Notes under the pieces: generated by a model | Told to the model about the DNA's origin: nothing | The model's input: the letters and a program-made list of their open reading frames with translations, nothing else | The model's database searches: none | Shown here: positions 31,258 through 49,224 of the stretch, piece after piece | Position numbering within the stretch: position 1 is the first letter of the stretch | Layout: each line of letters begins with the position of its first letter | NCBI RefSeq assembly: GCF_040807025.1 | Contig: NC_090952.1 | Location: 4,914,001-4,978,000, forward strand | Source: Struthio camelus | Lineage: Eukaryota > Chordata > Aves > Struthioniformes > Struthionidae | Length of the DNA stretch: 64,000 nucleotides | Reading direction: 5' to 3' | Program-made: the position numbers and the translations under genes

Positions 31258-31292
31258 CATATATTCTAGACGCCCCTTTTCTGAGTTTCACG

Positions 31293-38976
<7,684 letters not shown>

Positions 38977-38977
38977 C

Positions 38978-39487
38978 TAGGGAAACATTCAAGAGGAGAC
39001 GTGTCAGAGGTCAGAGAAAGCTGCAGCCTAGCCAAAAAAGCCTTCCTCCCAATGTATCCTATGCCAGCCCAAAGGGAAGGTTCAGGATGACCTGGCAGTT
39101 CCCCGAGAGTAAACCGTGAAGCACGGGAGCTGTTGACAGCCACAGTCAGGAAGGTTCTCATGAACACTGGAAAGGTCCCCACCGCCTCAGTGAGTTCCCA
39201 CTCCTCACCGAACTCTCGGTTTGCACTGGGTCCACTTGCGGCAGGCTGGTTCCCGTTTTCCTTCCCTCCGCGTGCTTTCCCTCGCGTTCATCCTTCCCAG
39301 AGTGTAGGGGAAGACCCCTGTTGTGCAAGAAGGAGAAAGGGCAAGGGGCTTTCTAAATGAACCTGCAGGTAGAGGGATAGCTGCGCTTTTCCTGTTGCAA
39401 GAGAGTGTGGAAGCACTTATACACTGGCATAAACGTGGATGTTGTGAAGCTATATTCATTTCTCAGAGGCAAGAAGAATTTGGTTCG
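38978..39487. repeat. Truncated start of 13-kb unit 4
   Basis: The first 510 bp of a fourth unit follow unit 3 directly. Identity to unit positions 1-510 ends at the shared bases GGTTCG. The next bases are the 20-bp satellite instead of the expected AGCCACCTG. The 5' exons of the ATAD2-like gene (unit positions 984-1,845) are therefore missing for copy 3. Confidence 0.95.
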
Positions 39488-42400
39488 GAGTGGTTTCAGC
39501 CCCGACGGAGTGGTTTCAGGCTCAGCGGAGTGGTTTCAGCCCCGACACAGTGGTTTTAGGCTTGGTGGAGTGGTTTTGGCCCCGACGCAGTGGTTTTAGG
39601 CTCGGTGGAGTGGTTTCAGCACTGGTGGAGTTGTTTCAGGCTCGGAGGAGTGGTTTCAGCCCCGACGCAGTGGTTTTAGGCTTGGCGCAGTGGTCTTAAT
39701 GTCGGCGGAGTGGTTTCAGCCCTGACGGGGTGGTTTTAAGGTCAGCCGAGTGATTTTGGCCCCGTCGGAGTTTTTTTAGGCTCGGCAGAGTGGTTTTAGG
39801 CCTGACGGAGAGGTTTCAGGCTCGGCGCAGTGGTTGCAGCCCAGACGCACTGGTTTCAGCCCTGACGCACTGTTTTTAGGATTGATGGAGTGGTTTTGGC
39901 CCTGACGGAGTTTTTTTGTCCCCGGCAGAGTGGTTTCAGCCCCGATGCAGCGGTTTCAGGCTTGGCAGAGTGATTTTCGCCCTGACGGAGTTGTTTTAGG
40001 CTCGGCAGAGTGATTTCGGCCCCGACAGGGTGGTTTCAGGCTCGGCGCAGTGGTTTCAGTCCCGACGCAGTGATTTCAGGCTCGGCGGAGTTTTTTCGGC
40101 CCCGACGCAGTGGTTTTAGGCTCGGCGGAGTGGTTTCAACCCCGACGCAGTGGTTTTAGGCTCGGCGGAGTGGTTTCAGCCCCGATGGAGTGGTTTTAGG
40201 CTCGGCGCAGTGGTCTTAATGTCGGCGGAGTGGTTTCAGCCCCGACGGAATGGTTTCAGGCTCGGCGGAGTGGTTTCAGCTCCGACGGAGTGGTTTTAGG
40301 CTTGATGGAGTGGTTTCAACGTCAGCCGAGTGGTTTTAGCCCTGGCGGAGTGGTTTCAAACCCGATGGAGTGGTTTTTGGCTTGCCGGAGTGGTTTCAGC
40401 ACTGGTGGAGTGGTTTTGGCCCTGACGGAGTGGTTTTAGGCCTGATGCAGTGGTTTTAGCCCCGACACAGTGGTTTTAGGCTTGGCGGAGCGGTTTCAGC
40501 CCCGATGCAGTGGTTTTAGGCTCGGCGGAGTAGTTTCAGCCCCGACGCAGTGGTTTTAGGCTCGGCGGAGTGGTTTCAGCCCCAGCACAGTGGTTTTAGG
40601 CTCTGCGGAGTAGTTTTGGCCCTGACGGAGTGGTTTTAGCCCCAGCGGAGTGGTTTTAGGCTTGCCGGAGTTGTTTCAGCCCCGACGGAGTTGTTTTAGG
40701 CTCGGTGGAGTGGTTTCAGCCCCGACGGAGTGGTTTTAAGTTCAGCCGAGTGGTTTTGGCCCTCGCGGAGTCGTTTCAGCCCTGACGCACTGGTTTTAGG
40801 CTTGATGGAGTGGATTTCCCCCGACGGAGTGGTTTCAGCCCCGACGGAGTGGTTTCGGCCCCGACGGAGTGGTTTTAGGCTTGGCAGAGTGATTTCAACC
40901 CCGATGGAGTGGTTTTAGGCTTGGCGCAGTGGTTTTAATGTCGGCGGAGTGGTTTTGGCCCTGGTGCAGTGGTTTTCAGCGTGACGCAGTGCTTTTCAGC
41001 CTGACGGAGTGGTTTCAGCCCCGACGGAGTGGTTTTGGTCTTGGCACAGTGCTTTCCGCCCCGACGCATTGGCTTTAGGCTCAGCGGAGTGGTTTTAGGC
41101 TCGGCGCAGTGGTTTCAGCCCTGACGGAGTGGTTTTAGCCTCAGCGGAGTGGTTTTGGTCCTGACGGAGTGGTTTTAGCTTTGGCAGAGTGGTTTCAGCC
41201 CCGACGCAGTGGTTTCAGGCTTGGCGGAGTGGTTTCAGCCCCGACGCAGTGGTTTCAGCCCTGACGCAGTGGTTTTAGGCTTGATGGAGTGGTTTTGGCC
41301 CTGACGGAGTTGTTTTGTCCCCAGCAGAGTGGTTTCAGCCCCGACGCAGCGGTTTTGGCCCTGGCGGAGCAGTTTCTGCCCTGACGGAGTGGTTTCAGCA
41401 CTGGTGGAGTGGTTTTGGCTCCGACGCAGTGGTTTTATGCTCGGCGGAGTGGTTTCAGCCCCGACGCAGTGGTTTTAGGCTTGGCGCAGTGGTTTTAATG
41501 TCGGCGGAGTGGTTTTGGCCCTGGTGGAACGCTTTCAGCCCCGACTGATTGGTTTTGGCCCTGGTGGAGTGGTTTTCGGCCTGACAGTGCTTTTCAGCCT
41601 GACGGAGTGGTTTCTGCCCCGACGCAGCGGTTTTGGCCCTGGCGGAGCAGTTTCTGCCCTGACGGAGTTATTTCAGCAGTGGTGGAGTGGTTTTGGCCCC
41701 GAAGCAGTGGTTTTAGGCTCGGCGGAGTGATTTCAGCCCCGACGGGGTGGATTCAGGCTCGGCGGAGTGGTTTCAGCCCCGACGCAGTGGTTTTAGGCTC
41801 GGCGGAGTGATTTCAGCCCCGACAGGGTGGATTCAGGCTCGGCGGAGTGGTTTCAGCCCCGACGCAGTGGTTTTAGGCTCGGCGGAGTGCTTTTCAGCCC
41901 CGATGGAGTGGTTTTAGGCTTGGCGCAGTGTTTTTAATGTCGGCGGAGTGGTTTTGGCCCTGGTGGAACGCTTTCAGCCCCGACTGATTGGTTTTGGCCC
42001 TGGTGGAGTGGTTTTCGGCCTGACACAGTGCTTTTCAGCCTGACGGAGTGGTTTCTGCCCCGACGGAGTGGTTTTGGTCCTGGCACAGTGGTTTCAGCAC
42101 CGACGCAGTGGCTTTAGGCTCGGCGGAGTGGTTTTAGGCCTGACGCAGTGGTTTTCGCCCTGGCCGGTCAGTTTTAGCCCTGACGGAGTGCTTTTCGGCT
42201 TGGTGGAGTGGTTTTGGCCCTGAGGGAGTTGTTTTAGGCTCGGCAGAGTGGTTTCAGCCCCGACAAAGTGTTTTTACGCTCGGCGGAGTGTTTTTAGGCT
42301 CGGCACAGTACTTTCGGCCCCGACGGTGTGGTTTCGGCCCCGACGGAGCGGTTTTCAGGCTTGGCAGAGTGGTTTTAAGGTCAGCCGAGTGGTTTTGGCG

Positions 42401-44520
42401 CTGGCGGAGTGGTTTTAATGTCAGCCGAGTGGTTTTGGCGCTGGTGGAGTGGTTTCAGCCCCGACACAGTGGTTTTAGGCTTGATGGAGTGGTTTCAACG
42501 TCAGCCGAGGGGTTTTGGCCCTGGCGGAGTGGTTTCAGCCCCGACGCAGCGGTTTTGGTCCTGGCACAGTGGTTTCAGCCCCGACGGAGTGGTTTTAGGC
42601 TCGGCGGAGTGCTTTCAGCCCCGACACAGTGGTTTCAGGCTTGATGGAGTGGTTTCAACGTCAGGTGAGTGGTTTTGGCCCTGGCGGAGTGGTTTCAGTC
42701 CCGATGGAGTGGTTTTAGGCTTGCCGGAGTGGTTTTGGCCCTGACGGAGTGGTTTGAGGCTCGGCGGAGTGGTTGCAGCCCCGACGCAGTGGTTTCAGGC
42801 TCGGCGGAGTGGTTTCAGCACTGGTGGAGTGGTTTTGGCCCTGACGGAGTGGTTTTAGTCCTGATGCAGTGGTTTCAGCCCTGACACAGTGGTTTCAGCA
42901 CCGACGCAGTGGTTTTAGGCTTGATGGAGTGCTTTCAGCCCCGACGCAGTGGTTTTACGCTCGGCGGAGTGGTTTCGGCCCCGACGGGGTGGTTTCAGGG
43001 TTAGCGGAGTGGTTTTGGCCCCGACGGAGTAGTTTTAGGCTCGGCGGAGTGGTTTCAGCCCCGACGCAGTGGTTTCAGGCTTGGCGGAGTGGTTTCAGCC
43101 CCGACGCAGTGGTTTCAGCCCTGACGCAGTGGTTTTAGGCTTGATGGAGTGGTTTTGGCCCTGACGGAGTCGTTTTGTCCCCAGCAGAGTGGTTTCAGCC
43201 CCGACGCAGCGGTTTTGGCCCTGGCGGAGCAGTTTCTGCCCTGACGGAGTTGTTTCAGCAGTGGTGGAGTGGTTTCGGCCCCGACGCAGTGGTTTTAGGC
43301 TCGGCGGAGTGGTTTTAGGCCTGACGCAGTGGTTTTCGGCTCGGCGGAGTGGTTTCAGCCCCGACGCAGTGGTTTTAGGCTTGGCGCAGTGGTTTTAATG
43401 TCGGCGGAGTGGTTTTGGCCCTGGTGGAACGCTTTCAGCCCCGACTGATTGGTTTTGGCCCTGGTGGAGTGGTTTTCGGCCTGACACAGTGCTTTTCAGC
43501 CTGACGGAGTGGTTTCTGCCCCGACGGAGTGGTTTTGGTCCTGGCACAGTGGTTTCCGCCCCGACGCAGTGGCTTTAGGCTCGGCGGAGTGGTTTTAGGC
43601 CTGACGCAGTGGTTTTCGCCCTGGCCGGTCAGTTTTAGCCCTGACGGAGTGCTTTTCGGCTTGGTGGAGTGGTTTTGGCCCTGAGGGAGTTGTTTTAGGC
43701 TCGGCAGAGTGGTTTCAGCCCCGACAAAGTGTTTTTACGCTCGGCGGAGTGTTTTTAGGCTCGGCACAGTACTTTCGGCCCCGACGGAGTGGTTTTTCAG
43801 GCTTGGCAGAGTGGTTTTAAGGTCAGCCGAGTGGTTTTGGCGCTGGCGGAGTGGTTTTAATGTCAGCCGAGTGGTTTTGGCGCTGGCGGAGTGGTTTCAG
43901 CCCCGACACAGTGGTTTTGGCCCTGGCGGAATGGTTTCAGCCCCGACGCAGTGGTTTTAGGCCCTGGCAGAGCAGTTTCAGCCCCGGCGGAGTGGTTTGA
44001 GCACTGGCAGAGTTGTTTTAGTCTCAGCGGAGTGGTTTTAGGCCTGACACAGTGGTTTCAGGCTCGGTGGTGTGGTTTCAACCCCTTATGGAGTGGTTTC
44101 TGCCCTGGTGGAATGCTTTCAGCCCCGACGTAGTCATTTTAGTCTTGATGGAGTGGTTTTCAGCTCAGCCGAGTGGTTTTGGTCTTGGCATAGTGGTTTC
44201 AGCGCCGACGGAGTGGGTTTGGCCCTGACAGAGTGGTTTCAGCACTGGTGGAGTGGTTTCAGCCCCGATGGAGTGGTTTTAGGCTCGGCAGAGTGCTTTC
44301 GGCCCCGACGCAGTGGTTTCGGCCTCGGCGGAGCGGTTTCCACCCCGACGGAGCGGTTTCGGCCCCGGCGGACTTGTTTTCGGCTTGGCAGAGTGGTTTT
44401 GGCCCCAACACAGTGCTTTTGGGCCTCACGTAGTGGTTTTAGGCTTGGTGGAGTGCTCTTCAGCCCCAGCGGAGTGGGTTTCGGCCCCTGTGGAGTGCGT
44501 TTCGGCCCCTGCCGCGTTTT
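39488..44520 (+). repeat. 20-bp CpG-rich minisatellite, left array (G-rich strand on top)
   Basis: About 250 tandem copies of a 20-bp unit occurring in two alternating flavours, GGAGTGGTTTCAGCCCCGAC and GGAGTGGTTTTAGGCTCGGC, giving a loose 40-bp dimer. Variation is concentrated at CpG positions (CG to TG or CA). Larger duplicated blocks exist: the segment near 42,181 recurs near 43,642, an offset of ~1.46 kb. No stop codon exists in any frame of the consensus plus strand, so the plus strand is full of artificial-looking open frames. Copies become degenerate towards 44,450-44,520. Confidence 0.95.
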
Positions 44521-44900
44521 CTCCCAAGCCCACCAGGCCTAGCAGTAGGCCGTACCAGGCTGCACCAGCCCCCCAGCCCCCACACCAGGCCACCCTAGCC
44601 CACCAGGCCTGGCACCAGGCTGCACCAGCCCCCCAAGTCCTGCACCAGGATGGCCATTCTCCACTCTCCATTCAGCAGGCAACATGGCAATGCAGCTCTA
44701 CAGCCCAACACGTCCCACACCCAGCCACAGCCTCTTCCTCTTCGTCCCACCTCACCTCAAGCCACCTCTGCCCTCAACGGCCCTGCCAGCACCAGCACCT
44801 CCAGCGCCGCCTCCGCCTCTCCGGCACCCGCTCTCCACAGGCTCCACAGGCCACCTTTCCCCCTCCAAGCGCTCCGCTTCACCACACCGCCTGCCAAAAC
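44521..44900. other. Transition between satellite and CpG island
   Basis: C-rich, low-complexity sequence with repeated CACCAGGC/CTGCACCAGCCCCCC-like words (44,530-44,640). No gene was seen. Confidence 0.6.
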
Positions 44901-45479
44901 CAAGCACAAGGCCACGCGCAGCTTTCCTAGGGACCCTCTCACACGGCCGGGCCTTTCCGTGGACAGCAGCCCCCCGACCCGCGCCTCCTCCAGCCTCGCC
45001 GCCCTCGCCAACACCCTGCCTCGCGCAGCCCACCCCCTCGGGCCTCGCGGGACACCGCAGCGCCTCGGGGGCAGCGCTCCTCCGCAACGCACCCTCCCGC
45101 CTCAGTTGGCGGGATCCTGCGCAGAGCCCAACCTGCTCCCAGCACTTGGCCTCCGGCACCAGCCGCTCCAGGCCCGCGCGAGCCACCGCCGCTTCCTGCC
45201 TGCCCTGCCCGCAGCCCCTGCCCTGCCCGCGCACGGCGCCTGTCCTCCCCGCTGCCCTCTGCCGCCAGCGACAGCCGACCGGGCGGCGACAGGCGGGAGG
45301 ACGGGAGGACAGCGAGGGGGACACTGAGGGGGGACAGTGGGGACCGCGTCCCTGGCGCCGGCAGCCCCAGCCCCGCCGCCCGCCCGCCCGCTCGCTCGCT
45401 CGGCGGCGCCCACGGCCGCCGGACGCCATCTCCGGCCTCTCTCCGCTCCCTCCCGCCCTCCGCCCGGGCCGCCGCGGGG

Positions 45480-45547
45480 ATTGGCCGGCCGGGCCAGCTG
45501 CCTCTCGGCCATTGGAGGGCGCCTGCGCGCCGCCCGCCGCTGATTGG
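45480..45547 (-). promoter_or_regulatory. Three phased CCAAT boxes (NF-Y type)
   Basis: ATTGG occurs at 45,480-45,484, 45,511-45,515 and 45,543-45,547, i.e. CCAAT on the minus strand at 31- and 32-bp intervals, about three helical turns. This spacing is known from NF-Y-dependent, cell-cycle-regulated promoters. The motifs are exact; binding is inferred. Confidence 0.7.
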
Positions 45548-45636
45548 CGCCCCGCTCCCGCCTCTGGCCGGGGGGGAGGGTGTGGTCGGTGGCGGGGTGG
45601 CTGGCTGTGTGGTGGCGCCTGGCGGCGGCGGCAAAG

Positions 45637-45786
45637 ATGGCGGAGCGGAAGGGGAGGGCTCCCTGCCCCGTCCTGCCCCGTGGCGCGGCGCAGTTGGAGA
45701 GCGGCAGGCTGCGGGACACGCAGTGGGTCGTGGCGCAGCCGGGCGGGCAGGGCTCGGGGGCGGCGGGGGGGCCGGGCCGGGCCTGA
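45637..45786 (+). CDS. Short ORF from AAGATGGCGG start, possible first coding exon
   Basis: ATG within AAGATGGCGG (45,634-45,643), a YY1-type motif that often overlaps the start codon of CpG-island genes. The frame reads MAERKGRAPCPVLPRGAAQL, then ESGRLRDTQWVVAQPGGQGS and ends at TGA after 49 residues. A GTGGGT donor-like site after RDTQ could make it exon 1 of a longer gene. No family was recognised. It may be only the 5' part of an unidentified gene, or not translated. Confidence 0.3.
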   Translation: MAERKGRAPCPVLPRGAAQLESGRLRDTQWVVAQPGGQGSGAAGGPGRA

Positions 45787-46100
45787 GGGCGGTAGCGGCA
45801 GGGGAAGGGGGCGGGGGGCGGCGAAGGGGCTTTTCGGGGGCCGAAGGGCGGCGGCGCCTGCGCCGGGGCCGCCGGCGGGAGGCTGCGCGAAGGTGCTGGT
45901 GGCTGCGAGGCGCGGCCAGCTCGGGGCAGGGCTGGTGCTGGTGCTGGGAGGCGGCGGGGGTCGGTGCCGGGCGGGCCGGGGAGGGTTTGCGGCGGCCGGT
46001 CGGCTGGGGCCGGGGCCGGGGCCGAGCAGGGCTTCGGTGTCGCCCGGCGCCCAGCTGCGTCGCCGCTGGACGGGGGAGTGTTTGCGTCCGCCGCCTGCTC

Positions 46101-48298
46101 GCCCGCCGCCTGGGGAAGGGAGCTGAAGGGCGGCAGGGAAAGGGGTGGGGGAAGTAGGAGCAGGGTTGGAGCTGGGTGGTCTGTTTGGAAAGGGCTTTCC
46201 GAGGGTTTTGTTGCTGCCGTCCCGGGTTGTGGATCTGTGTGCGTGGGGCTGGTGGCTCCTGTGCACGATGCAGTGATGCAGTGGGTACAGTGAAGCTGAC
46301 CTGCACTTGCTCGCAGGCCTTTGCTGCGAGGCTGGTTCTTGTAGCCGTGAGCGAAGGGATTAGGTGTGTGGCTGCGGTGGTGGCAGTGGGTGCTCGGGCT
46401 TGTTTCTGAGCTGCAGGCTGCAGCAGGGGAGCAAGGGGTGACTTTCTGGTCTGCGCGTGGAGATGTGGGTGGCAGGATCGCTGCGGAGACCGTCCGTGCT
46501 GTCCCTGAGGGTGGTGGCAGTGTCCTCATACCATGCTGAGGAAAGGGTAGCTGTCACAGAGCACCAGCCCTGGGCTATATGGGAGCCGAGGCAGGGCAAA
46601 GTCTGTGTGTGAGTGTTGTGGGTGCAGGCCGTGTTTGAAGGGAGGGAGTGGATTTTGGGAAGCACCTTCTGGTTTTGGTAGGGAGAAGTGCCTTGCAGTT
46701 AGCTGTGCGTTTCGGAGATGGATCTTGGGTCATGGTTTTCCTGTTTGTCTTCTTATGGGCTAGTACGGGCTTGCAAAGCGCTCTAGGGGTTCGTACAGCA
46801 ATTAAAATCAAAGCATATCATTTGGCCAGGGGGAAAACCATCTTTGAAGCTCACTACTAGAAGATGTGTTTTACTGGAGAGGATACTTTGGGGTTTCAGC
46901 TGCCTAGGGAGCTGAGAAGTGTAGTGGGAGCTGTGTCCTGTCTCTGCAAGATCTCTGTCTGCTTCTTTTGTGGCCGCTGAGAGCTGATGTGCTCACTGAG
47001 AGCTCAGTTGTGTTTCTGCGATTGTTTTTCTCGGTTGTGTTTTCTGTTGTCTGGGTCAGTTCAACGTGGCCGCTTTGTCTGTCTGAGGGGGCAACTGGGG
47101 CGTGCAGCTCCCGCTGCCAGAGGGCTGGGGGTGTTTCAGTTCCCAGTAGGTCATGACCGACTGGGTTTCGCTCTCCGGTGCTCCTCTCCGCAGGTAAGGC
47201 CAGTGGGAATGTCTCGTGCCAGGGGAAGGGGCTCTCTGGGACAGCTCTGGCTGGGTTGCAATGTACTGGAGCGTACGAGGGACTGGAGGACTTTGGACTT
47301 GCTTCTCTTTGGCTTTGCTTTTTGGAGTTGTTTAGCAAGCTCCCGACCTGGGCTTCCCGACAACCTGTGCTTGTGGCTGCCCCTTTTTGGGGAGCTGTTG
47401 GGCAGTTGCTGTGAAAGGCAGCCCGGAGAGTCTTGGTGTTGCGGAGAGTTGAATTGTGCAACTGTTTCTTGCAGAGTAGAGAACGTGGCGCTGGAAAACG
47501 AGGTGGGACATGTCTGCGAGCTTTTAGCTAAGGAGGAAAGCAGTGATTTGCCTTTTTAGGGAAGCCACGGGTACTAAAGAGGAGAGGGAGCGTGAGTTGT
47601 GTGCAAGAGATGCTGTTGCTGTGTTGTGGTGCAGTGCCAGACTCGAGAGAGGGTCTCTCCTTTTCTAGGTGTCTGGGCGTCCCCTGCAGCCCACGCAGTA
47701 GGAACGTTGTAGCCCCTTGGCATTTCTGTACTGTGCCGGCGCCTTCTCCCTGAAGGTAGGCCTCTTGGTGTTCAGCGTTGTCGCCTTGCACACGAAGGAG
47801 GAGGAGAAACGGGCCTGAGCTGCGTATGGGAGGAAGAGGCTTTTTGCCCATCACTGGCAGCGCGCAGAGAGCAGCAGCGCTCGGGCTCCTTCCGAGACCT
47901 TTGAGGCCTGGTAGGTGCCAGACAAGCTACGGCTTTGGTTTATTTATTTCATTATTATTATTGTTTTTTTCATATTTGGGGCCACTAGTTTTGTGCGTTT
48001 CTGCTCTGTTTTCAGCAGGAGCCGTGCTCTGTGGATGCACTGAAGTCCAGAAGGCAGAGCCGCAGCGCCCGCTCCCCGGGGGGGACGCGGGGTCGGGCCC
48101 GAGTGTTGAGAGAGGGGAAAGTGCCTGGTCCTGCTCTTTCTGAAGAGCTCTGTTTTGTTTTCCTAGGTGCTGGTTGCTGGCCCCTTGGCCTCAGGGCTTT
48201 GTGTGGGGGCAGCCACTGGGCAGGGCTTTTTTGTGCCCCCACCAAAGCCCTGGGGCTGGGGAGTGTGGGGGTCTGGGCTGAGGCCTGCCCCTGCTGCC
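46101..48298. other. Non-repetitive sequence downstream of the CpG island
   Basis: Ordinary-looking intron-like sequence. Two weak plus-strand exon candidates follow pyrimidine-rich acceptors: after TTCTTGCAG at 47,475 (reading RVENVALENEVGHVCELLAK and ending in a stop at 47,559) and after TTTTCAGCAG near 48,016 (reading EPCSVDALKSRRQSRSARSP). Neither has a convincing donor or a recognised homologue, so no gene is called. Confidence 0.4.
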
Positions 48299-48540
48299 CT
48301 TAAAGGCAAGGTTGAGAGGCTTTAAGGCTCTTCAAGTCTCTGGGGGCTCTTCAGGGAACTTGGAGTCCCTTAATTTCTTCCCAAGTCCCTCAGTGTAACT
48401 TGGAGAACCACCTGAGTCCCTGAGGTTGGTCTTCCAGTTACACTGAGGGACTTGGGAAGAAATTAAGGAACTCCAAGCTACTTGAAGGGCACCCTGAGAC
48501 TTGAAGACTCTGAAAGTCTCCCAAGCCTGCCTTTAAGGGC
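48299..48540. repeat. Imperfect ~240-bp palindrome (fold-back)
   Basis: Inverted repeat centred near 48,418. The inner arms 48,359-48,400 and 48,436-48,477 pair over 42 bp with a single mismatch; the outer arms (48,299-48,358 and 48,478-48,540) pair at lower identity, beginning with CTTAAAGGC against GCCTTTAAG. The central 35 bases are themselves partly self-complementary, so almost no loop remains. A transcript would form a long hairpin. No target-site duplication or coding capacity was seen. Confidence 0.88.
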
Positions 48541-49224
48541 AAGGGTGGGTGTCGGGGGCCTCGACCCGACCGGCTTCCTCCGGGGGGCAGGGGCAGGCCT
48601 GGCCCCACCGGAGCCGCTCCCACTCGAGGGAGCTGCTCGGGGCAAAAAAGCGCCGCGGCCTCGCTGTGCCTGGGCGCCCTCGCTGCTCGGCCACGTGCCC
48701 CCAGCCGAGTTGACGACCAAACCTTTGCTGTCATGAGGAACGCCCACGTCCAGCCGCGGAAAGGTCGGGGCCCCGGGGACCTAGATGGACCCACAGCGGC
48801 CGTGGCTGCTTTCTCCATCGCCTGGGGGCCTGGCAGGGCTGGCAACGCTGCTCTCCCTGGAGAGGAGGCTGCTCTCCCCCTTGGGCTCCGGGATCGGGTC
48901 CCTGGGGGCCAGGGGCAGGGCCCGGCCGTCTCGCTGACTCCGCTGGCGCTTCCACAGGGCCGGACGGGCTGCAAGGAAAAGACAAGAGCCCTTGGTGGCC
49001 CCGTCCTCTGCCCGGCTGCTGACAGCTGAGCTGCCGGGTGCTGTCCGGCCGGAGAGGGCTCCGCGGGCACAGGACTGCGGCTCCCTCCTCTTCCTCCTCC
49101 TGGTGCTGGGCAGGGCAAGGGGATCGCTGCCAAACTAACTCCTCTGCGTCCTGCCTGCCTGCAGGTGCTGCACGAGCCCCTCCCCGCCTGGCTGGGGTGA
49201 AGCCAGCAGGGTGCAGTGCGGGGG
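48541..49224. other. GC-rich sequence right of the palindrome
   Basis: Contains long open frames on both strands (minus strand 48,438-49,496, 352 codons) that look like by-products of GC richness: Pro/Gly/Arg/Ser-rich with no domain. One ATG at 48,733 opens MRNAHVQPRKG on the plus strand. No gene is called. Confidence 0.4.

Larger units (their letters stand above)
44900..46100. promoter_or_regulatory. CpG island, probable bidirectional promoter
   Basis: About 1.2 kb of very GC- and CpG-rich sequence in otherwise non-repetitive DNA. The core at 45,470-45,650 holds three ATTGG (inverted CCAAT) boxes and an AAGATGGCGG motif. Long open frames run through it on both strands (480 codons on plus, about 500 on minus), as expected by chance at this GC content; none shows a recognisable domain. 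The associated gene could not be identified in either direction. Confidence 0.75.

Noticed and set aside
44684-46266. Long overlapping open frames on both strands (480 and 504 codons)
   Set aside because: They run through a CpG island where stops are rare; composition is Pro/Ala/Arg/Gly with no recognisable domain, and both strands are equally open.
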